Below, in pieces: positions 5,895 to 10,896 of a DNA stretch of 10,896 nucleotides; positions within the stretch are counted from its first letter, which is position 1, and every line of letters begins with the position of its first letter. Origin of the DNA: Thermotogae bacterium (GTDB lineage Bacteria > Thermotogota > Thermotogae > B3-G13); NCBI GenBank assembly GCA_015486095.1, contig WFSK01000229.1, positions 1 through 10,896 on the forward strand. The letters are read 5' to 3'. Under the pieces are notes generated by a model, which was not told the DNA's origin, searched no databases, and saw only the letters and a list, made by a program, of their open reading frames with translations. Made by a program: the position numbers and the translations under genes.

Positions 5895-5919
5895 TTCAAT
5901 ATTTTGAAAATGCGTAGCA

Positions 5920-5928
5920 TGATATAAT
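5920..5928 (+). promoter_or_regulatory. Extended -10 promoter of recG
   Basis: TGA followed by TATAAT (5920-5928) is an extended -10 element, and transcription would start near 5935, shortly before the recG start. A second TATAAT at 5934-5939 lies too close to the gene to drive it with an SD. A TTGAAA at 5904-5909 is only 13 nt upstream and does not pair well. Confidence 0.55.
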
Positions 5929-5951
5929 CCCTTTATAATAGAGGATGAAGG

Positions 5952-8312
5952 GTGAAGGATGTGTTTTTGGATCTTTTTTCATCGGAAGCGGAGAGATACT
6001 TTCGGGAAGAAGTAGAAAATGGATATCAAGATAATAACCTGTACAAACGTCTATTTCATCTCGCCTCATCTCTCGATCACAGCGAATATGAAACCAACGA
6101 AGGGTTGGAGAAAAAAATTCGGTTGTTCGTAGAACATTACTCCATATATTCCTCTCTACCCATTGAGAGGAGGGCGAAAAGAATAGAAAATGGATTCATA
6201 ATGCTCGAAAAGCTGAGAGATGAATTTTTGATAAAACCCTTCGTTGTTACAAAGCCGAGGGAGTGTAAAAAGGAACTGATGTCGCCAGTTAGATATGTAA
6301 AAGGAGTTGGGCCAAAGCGGGAGGTTATTCTGAATAAAATAGATGTCAAGACTGTAGATGACCTCATCCACTATTTTCCCAGAGCCTACGAGGATAGAAG
6401 AGACCTGAGAATGATAAATTCTTTAGCCGAAAACCTCCCCCAGACTACTATTCTGACCATAAAGAGAAAGGAGAAGAAACGAGTTAACGGAATGGATCTG
6501 ATAAAGTTTACACTGACAGATGGATTTGCCTACGCCTTTTGTACATGGTTCAATCAGACCTACATATACGATAATTTCAACGAAGGGGATAAGGTGGTGA
6601 TCTACGGCGTTCCGAAGCGCAGGTTTAATAAATGGGAATTTACATCCCCAGATATAGAGATGTTCGAACCGACCTCAGAAATAAGATGCATATTACCGAT
6701 ATATCCTTTGACTTCTGGAATATCTCAGAAGGTGTTGAGGAATGCTATGAAGAACGCCCTTGAAGATTATCTCGGTTGTATAGAGGAGCATATGCCTCCA
6801 TCGTTGAAGGAAAAACGTAAACTTATCGATATACATACCTCTTTGAGGAACATTCATTTCCCTGCTAATAACATCATATTGGATGCTGCAAAAAGACGAT
6901 TGGCTTATGAAGAACTCTTCCTCTTCGAATTGGCATTGAATTATGCGAGAAGATATTTTGCCTCTCAATTTAAAGGAATAGCGAAGAGATTCACGGGAGA
7001 TTTATCTAAAAGTTTTATGAATTCACTGCCATTCGAGTTGACTTCCGATCAACGCAGGAGTTATGAAGAGATAAAGAAAGACATGCGATCCTCTAAATGC
7101 ATGAAGAGATTGCTGCAGGGAGAAGTGGGAAGTGGAAAGACAGTGGTCGCCGAATTGGCAATAATAGATAACTTCGAGGCAGGATTTCAATCTGCGGTCA
7201 TGAGTCCAACCTCTGTTCTCGCAACCCAGCATTTCGAAAGATTGAAAAATGAACTGAAGATGTGTGATATAAGGGTAGAATTGCTGTTGGGCAGCACATC
7301 TAAGAATGAAAAGAAAAGGATAAAGGATGGATTGATGAATGGTGAAGTAGATGTGGTTATAGGGACACATGCCTTACTTCAAGAAGACGTGAGCTTCGCA
7401 AGACTCGGTTTAGTAGTGATAGATGAACAACACAGATTTGGTGTCAGACAGAGAGCAGAATTGATCTCCAAGGGGAGGGCAGTCGATACCCTTGTGATGA
7501 CTGCAACACCTATTCCCCGTACCCTCGCTCTAACGTTCTACGGAGACTTCGATATCTCTATCATCAGAGAGATGCCCAAAGGTAGACTCAAGGTATCCAC
7601 ATATATCGTGAGTGAAAGCAGGATATACGAAGTTTATGAACTCCTCAAAGAGGAGGTAGAGAAAGGCAATCAAGGATTTATAATCTACCCTATAATAGAG
7701 GAATCCGATGTTTTGCAATTGAAGGCAGCTACTACCATGTATGAAAAGCTGAAAACAGAGATCTTCAGCGATCTGAGAGTTGCCCTGCTGCATGGCAAGA
7801 TGTCTTATGAAGAAAAGGAAAACGTGATGGATGGTTTCAGAGGAGGAGAAATAGATATCCTCGTTAGCACAACGGTAATAGAAGTAGGTATCGATGTCCC
7901 GAATGCCACTTTCATCTTGATCGAGCACGCGGAGAGATTTGGATTATCTCAACTCCACCAACTCCGTGGCAGGGTTGGTAGGGGTAATAAAAAGTCTTAT
8001 TGTTTCCTTATACCTCACGTCTATACCGATGAAGTTATGGCAAGATTGGAGAAATTCGCTTCGACAACGGATGGTTTCGAACTCAGCGAGTACGATTTAG
8101 CCATTCGCGGTGCTGGAGAATTCCTTGGGACACGTCAACATGGGTTAACCGATTTCAAAGTAGCCGATATAGTGAATGATAAGGAGACCCTTTTAGAAGC
8201 GGTAGAAGATAGCCAAGAGATCCTCGATTCGGACCCTCTTCTTGAAAAGCACCCTCTGTTGAAAGCAGTTATAGAGAAATATAAGGAACGCATCGAATTG
8301 ATAAATGTTTGA
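5952..8312 (+). CDS. recG: ATP-dependent DNA helicase RecG
   Basis: This 786-aa cytoplasmic helicase drives regression of stalled replication forks and branch migration during recombination and repair. It has an N-terminal extension of about 110 residues, longer than in enterobacterial RecG and like that of Thermotoga. The wedge/OB domain follows (GVGPKR near 118-123 onward, YFPRAYEDRR at 141-150). The helicase motor includes Walker A GEVGSGKT (390-397, with E where D is usual), DEQHRFGV (491-498), TATPIPR (517-523), STTVIEVGIDVP (motif V) and QLHQLRGRVGRG (667-678). All motor motifs are intact. The chosen start is GTG at 5952 with GAGG 7-8 nt upstream. A GTG at 5961 with GGTGA 5 nt upstream is nearly as good and would remove three residues. 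The gene converges on tonB with a gap of 6 bp. Confidence 0.96.
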   Translation: MKDVFLDLFSSEAERYFREEVENGYQDNNLYKRLFHLASSLDHSEYETNEGLEKKIRLFVEHYSIYSSLPIERRAKRIENGFIMLEKLRDEFLIKPFVVTKPRECKKELMSPVRYVKGVGPKREVILNKIDVKTVDDLIHYFPRAYEDRRDLRMINSLAENLPQTTILTIKRKEKKRVNGMDLIKFTLTDGFAYAFCTWFNQTYIYDNFNEGDKVVIYGVPKRRFNKWEFTSPDIEMFEPTSEIRCILPIYPLTSGISQKVLRNAMKNALEDYLGCIEEHMPPSLKEKRKLIDIHTSLRNIHFPANNIILDAAKRRLAYEELFLFELALNYARRYFASQFKGIAKRFTGDLSKSFMNSLPFELTSDQRRSYEEIKKDMRSSKCMKRLLQGEVGSGKTVVAELAIIDNFEAGFQSAVMSPTSVLATQHFERLKNELKMCDIRVELLLGSTSKNEKKRIKDGLMNGEVDVVIGTHALLQEDVSFARLGLVVIDEQHRFGVRQRAELISKGRAVDTLVMTATPIPRTLALTFYGDFDISIIREMPKGRLKVSTYIVSESRIYEVYELLKEEVEKGNQGFIIYPIIEESDVLQLKAATTMYEKLKTEIFSDLRVALLHGKMSYEEKENVMDGFRGGEIDILVSTTVIEVGIDVPNATFILIEHAERFGLSQLHQLRGRVGRGNKKSYCFLIPHVYTDEVMARLEKFASTTDGFELSEYDLAIRGAGEFLGTRQHGLTDFKVADIVNDKETLLEAVEDSQEILDSDPLLEKHPLLKAVIEKYKERIELINV

Positions 8313-8318
8313 TATCGT

Positions 8319-9230
8319 CTATTCGATCTTAGAGCCCAATTTGAAGCTAACTATGATATTTATCTTGATCTCATTGCGTCTGTTACCAAAGGTCAATTTA
8401 CTGAGATTTCTTATAAATATATCACTCAGTTTCGAGCTCGGAGAGCTCTTCACCTTAACACTAACCGTTCCATTTCTATGGATGATCAATTCGCCTACGA
8501 CGTCTCCCACCAGTAATGGCTGAAGAGAAAGAGGTGTTTTCTTGAGTATTCTTCCATAATCACTCTGTAAGGATTTGAAGATCTCTTTCGCATTCGAAAC
8601 CTCAAAATTCCTCTGGATATAGGAAAATCGTTTGGGATTGATCTCCGTTTCTCTCACGAACTTCACATCGTTCTTGAAGAGAAGATCTGGATTTTTATTT
8701 TTCACTCTATAAGGTTTGAGAGTCTCAGTCCTTTCAGCTATGGTAGCCTTTGTAGACAACATTCCACCTTTAGGAAATGCAGTCTTTTTTGGAATTGTGC
8801 CTATATCCCTCTCAAGAGAATACGGTTGTAGACTCCTCTCACTCATTTCCTTTTGAGGAATCTTTGAAAGAGGACCAAAGATCGTTACTCCTCTCCTTAC
8901 AGCATTGGATTTAGCAGTTTTTTTGATGATATCTTCAGGTAAAGTCGATTTAGGTAGATCGACACTTATAGGTTTACTCTCCTTCGTCTTCGGTTGAAAT
9001 GTCTCCAATTTAACCAACTCGCTATCTGAGGTCTTCTCAATTTTCGTATCGATCTTAGCAGCTGCCTCATTGGCGTTTTCATTGATGAAATTCAAGGTTA
9101 GGGTAATCGGCTTTGGAGGAGGTGGGATCTCCTTAACGGTCATGATCCCAATGCCTCTCCCAAACAGAAATATTATAAGGGCATTTATGAGTAATGAGAG
9201 AGCGAAAGAAATGACAAAACGCATCTCCAC
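8319..9230 (-). CDS. tonB: TonB-like energy transducer protein
   Basis: This is a 303-aa protein with one N-terminal membrane anchor (about 4-26), then PPPPKP (36-41), a long Lys/Thr/Ser-rich linker and a C-terminal TonB-type domain (about 238-300). That domain has the usual elements: G-x-V-x-G-x-L-I-I-x-x-N-G-T-V, then SSPSSKLSDIFIRNL, then a final beta strand. In the TonB system this subunit spans the envelope and passes the force generated by ExbB/ExbD to outer-membrane partners. The gene follows exbD by 3 nt. The start is GTG at 9230; ATG at 9224 (MRFVISF) is an equally reasonable start, and translation is probably coupled to exbD. The linker is less proline-rich than in the classical proteobacterial TonB. 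A TolA-like role cannot be excluded, but the C-terminal pattern favours TonB. Confidence 0.8.
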   Translation of the reverse strand: MEMRFVISFALSLLINALIIFLFGRGIGIMTVKEIPPPPKPITLTLNFINENANEAAAKIDTKIEKTSDSELVKLETFQPKTKESKPISVDLPKSTLPEDIIKKTAKSNAVRRGVTIFGPLSKIPQKEMSERSLQPYSLERDIGTIPKKTAFPKGGMLSTKATIAERTETLKPYRVKNKNPDLLFKNDVKFVRETEINPKRFSYIQRNFEVSNAKEIFKSLQSDYGRILKKTPLSLQPLLVGDVVGELIIHRNGTVSVKVKSSPSSKLSDIFIRNLSKLTFGNRRNEIKINIIVSFKLGSKIE

Positions 9231-9233
9231 TCA

Positions 9234-9647
9234 TCAGCTTTTCTCTACTAAAAGATTTATATTCGTTAATCCTTGCTGTCTAAGTAGATCCATCGTGCGA
9301 ACGATCTTCCCATAAGGAACAACTTGGTCTGCCCTTATGAATACACCTTTTATTTCCTTAGTGGAAGCCAATATCTTACTCAATTCTACTGGAAGTGTTT
9401 GTAAAGTTACGGGAAGCCCATTGAGATACATGCTTCCCGTTTTATCTATGAGTACAACGATGGAATTCACGTTGGAATTCGTTACCGCAGTTCCAGTCTT
9501 TCCTTTCGGTAAATGAACCTCTATTTTGGATTCATTAACAACGAATGTGGTCGTCAAGACTAAGAAGAGGAGGAGAATAAATACCATATCTATCATAGGA
9601 GTTATCCCTATAACGATATCTTCAAGAGGTTTTTTCCTTTTAATCAT
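9234..9647 (-). CDS. exbD: ExbD/TolR-family biopolymer transport protein
   Basis: This is a 137-aa protein with a basic N-terminus, one membrane helix (about 17-38, PMIDMVFILLLFLVLTTTF) and a periplasmic domain of the ExbD/TolR type. The helix contains Asp20, equivalent to the proton-carrying Asp of ExbD. The C-terminal part (GVFIRADQVVPYGKIVRTMDLLRQQG) is the typical ExbD fold with D-x-x-x-x-Y-G-x-V. It uses the proton motive force with ExbB to power TonB. Its ATG overlaps the exbB stop codon by 4 nt, and tonB follows after 3 nt. Confidence 0.93.
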   Translation of the reverse strand: MIKRKKPLEDIVIGITPMIDMVFILLLFLVLTTTFVVNESKIEVHLPKGKTGTAVTNSNVNSIVVLIDKTGSMYLNGLPVTLQTLPVELSKILASTKEIKGVFIRADQVVPYGKIVRTMDLLRQQGLTNINLLVEKS

Positions 9648-10312
9648 ACATTCGCATCCTCCCGAACTATACTCTTTATGCCCTTCTTTTCGACTCTAAC
9701 TCCCCTCAATAGAGATATGAGTTCATAGGAATAGGAATATATTTCATCTGCTATTCTGTCTTCGAATTCTCTGAGTATATTAAAGCATATAGTAAGAGCT
9801 ATTGCAACAACGAGTCCTGCTACAGTAGTAGTTAACGCCTTCCCTATTCCTCCTGCCAATTCTGTCTGATACCTCAACCCTCCTTTGAATTGTATCGCAT
9901 TGAATATCTGAATCATACCAACAACGGTACCCAGCAAACCTAACAACGGTGATATACTCGCTATGGATGATATAGAGCGCAAATTGAGACTCAACTTGGA
10001 GACTTCCCCATCGACTATTGGTACGATATCTATCTTCATTTCTCCACTTATGGTGAGTTCCTTAGTCCTCACGATCTTGAGGATCACATTCGAGAGTGGA
10101 TCCGAATGTGTCGCACACCATTGACTGATCGCTACAAATCTCCTTTGTATCATCATCTTTCTCAGCTCAGGATAGGCTTTTCTAACTCTATGTCTTACAA
10201 GGAGGAAGTAAAATAATCTTTCGAAGAATAAAGCTACCCCTATGAAGGAGAGAATCAATATAACGATGAGGATAACCCCTCCCTTACTAAAATCAAACCA
10301 ATTTATCGTCAT
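9644..10312 (-). CDS. exbB: ExbB/TolQ/MotA-family proton channel protein
   Basis: This is a 222-aa inner-membrane protein with three membrane segments at about 11-38, 113-139 and 156-180. The second carries SPLLGLLGTVVGMI and the third GGIGKALTTTVAGLVVAI, both signatures of the MotA/TolQ/ExbB proton channel family. With ExbD it forms the motor that energises TonB. It is the first gene of the exbB-exbD-tonB operon. The ATG at 10312 has AAAGGAG (10329-10323) 10 nt upstream, which supports this start. A stronger SD (AAAAGGAGGTGA, 10370-10359) lies further upstream with no conventional in-frame start codon behind it. TolQ is the main alternative family label. With the TonB-type third gene, ExbB is preferred. 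Confidence 0.92.
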   Translation of the reverse strand: MTINWFDFSKGGVILIVILILSFIGVALFFERLFYFLLVRHRVRKAYPELRKMMIQRRFVAISQWCATHSDPLSNVILKIVRTKELTISGEMKIDIVPIVDGEVSKLSLNLRSISSIASISPLLGLLGTVVGMIQIFNAIQFKGGLRYQTELAGGIGKALTTTVAGLVVAIALTICFNILREFEDRIADEIYSYSYELISLLRGVRVEKKGIKSIVREDANV

Positions 10313-10358
10313 CCAAACTGCGCTCCTTTCTTTCTGTTGTAGAATACACTCTATATCT

Positions 10359-10370
10359 TCACCTCCTTTT
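10359..10370 (-). promoter_or_regulatory. Very strong upstream SD sequence in the exbB leader
   Basis: AAAAGGAGGTGA on the minus strand is a near-perfect complement to the 16S rRNA tail and the best SD in the window. It stands 46 nt before the exbB ATG. A GTG at 10349 behind it opens an 18-codon frame that ends inside exbB (stop at 10295-10293). An in-frame ATA at 10354 has ideal spacing but is not a normal start codon. Confidence 0.55.
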
Positions 10371-10419
10371 ATTTTACTTCAAATCGAATAAGAATTCCCT
10401 CATCCTTTCGATGTTTAAT

Positions 10420-10449
10420 TAGTCACTTTTGAGGTAAGGCGAGTATAAT
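10420..10449 (+). promoter_or_regulatory. Promoter of folE2
   Basis: A consensus -10 TATAAT lies at 10444-10449. A weak -35 TAGTCA (4 of 6 to TTGACA) lies at 10420-10425 with an 18-nt spacer. Transcription would start near 10456, leaving a leader of only about 6-12 nt, just enough for the GGTGA at 10457-10461. It is divergent from exbB. Confidence 0.5.
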
Positions 10450-10467
10450 ATTACTTGGTGAATGGGA

Positions 10468-10896
10468 TTGAAGGACGTTCAAAGCGAGAGAGATTTCAGG
10501 AATATACCTATAGACAAGGCAGGAGTAAGAGATGTGGTGTATCCCATCGTCGTTCTCGATAAGGAAAATGGGACACAGGAGACAGTTGGTAGATTTGTCA
10601 TGTCCGTTAATCTCCCACATGATCTACGTGGGACTCACATGAGCAGATTTCTGGAGATCTTGAATCGCCATAGAAACAAAATAAACTTGAAGAATTTAGA
10701 GCGTATACTCGATGAGATGAAAGAGGAACTTCAAGCAGAAAGTGCCCACCTCGAAATCGAGTTTCCATACTTCGTGAAGAAAAAATCTCCAATAAGCAAA
10801 ACAGAAGGTTATATGAACTACAAATGTAAATTCATCGCTTCCAAAGCCGATAAATTCGATTTCATTCTCGAGGTCGATGTTCCCATTCATACACTC
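10468..10896 (+). CDS. folE2: GTP cyclohydrolase FolE2 (type IB), truncated by window end
   Basis: The first 143 residues of a protein of the FolE2/MptA family (COG1469) are visible. The enzyme converts GTP to dihydroneopterin triphosphate, the first step of folate (and some queuosine) synthesis, and is the metal-flexible alternative to FolE. Family features seen are the N-terminal KDVQSERDFRNIPI and GVRDVVYPIVV, then RGTHMSRFLEIL, a highly conserved motif of the family. The catalytic cysteine region lies beyond the end of the window. The start is chosen at TTG 10468 because GGTGA (10457-10461) is 6 nt away and because the resulting MKDVQ start matches my memory of the Thermotoga enzyme. ATG at 10462 adds two residues but has the SD almost touching it; an in-frame TGA at 10459 excludes anything longer. 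Confidence 0.9.
   Translation, partial: MKDVQSERDFRNIPIDKAGVRDVVYPIVVLDKENGTQETVGRFVMSVNLPHDLRGTHMSRFLEILNRHRNKINLKNLERILDEMKEELQAESAHLEIEFPYFVKKKSPISKTEGYMNYKCKFIASKADKFDFILEVDVPIHTL

Noticed and set aside
7530..7928. 132-codon minus-strand frame opposite recG
   Set aside because: It is antisense to the conserved helicase motifs V-VI region of RecG, with no SD or recognisable domain.

Overview
The window most likely comes from the chromosome of a member of the Thermotogota (Thermotoga-like bacteria). The 786-aa RecG carries the long N-terminal extension I associate with Thermotoga RecG. The first residues of the GTP cyclohydrolase FolE2 (KDVQ...) resemble the Thermotoga enzyme. Genes are tightly packed, several have strong purine-rich Shine-Dalgarno (SD) sites, and the codons are rich in AGA and ATA. 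This placement rests on remembered family sequences, not on a search. No genus can be named.

Layout. Positions 1-300 are a non-coding divergent promoter region. One promoter fires leftward out of the window. The other drives a ROK-family regulator (301-1413, +) from an almost leaderless transcript. A convergent MFS permease (1445-2584, -) follows, separated by a short hairpin, and the two probably form a sugar regulator/transporter pair. Positions 2585-3177 (about 590 bp) have no convincing gene. They hold a large imperfect palindrome (foldback element) of about 320 bp, plus one of two copies of a 24-bp repeat whose other copy lies at 38-61 in opposite orientation, so the two copies bracket the ROK/MFS pair. 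Next is a leftward operon of three genes: a small zinc-ribbon-like protein of unknown function (5414-5737), a secreted M23 peptidase (4392-5417) and metK (3178-4374). Across a roughly 210-bp divergent promoter region lies recG (5952-8312, +). It converges with only 6 bp to spare on a leftward exbB-exbD-tonB operon (8319-10312). The window ends in a rightward, truncated folE2.

How the genes work together. ExbB, ExbD and the TonB-like protein form an envelope energy-transduction complex. MetK makes S-adenosylmethionine, FolE2 starts the tetrahydrofolate/pterin pathway, RecG remodels stalled replication forks, and the M23 protein probably acts on peptidoglycan. These are mostly ordinary housekeeping functions.

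The unusual part is 2729-3130. Six pairs of arms nest around one axis, giving about 83 Watson-Crick pairs in total. The apex is a hairpin whose loop displays a perfect SD sequence on one strand and its anti-SD complement on the other. Whether this is a miniature mobile element, a structured RNA or an elaborate 3' end for metK cannot be decided from one copy.
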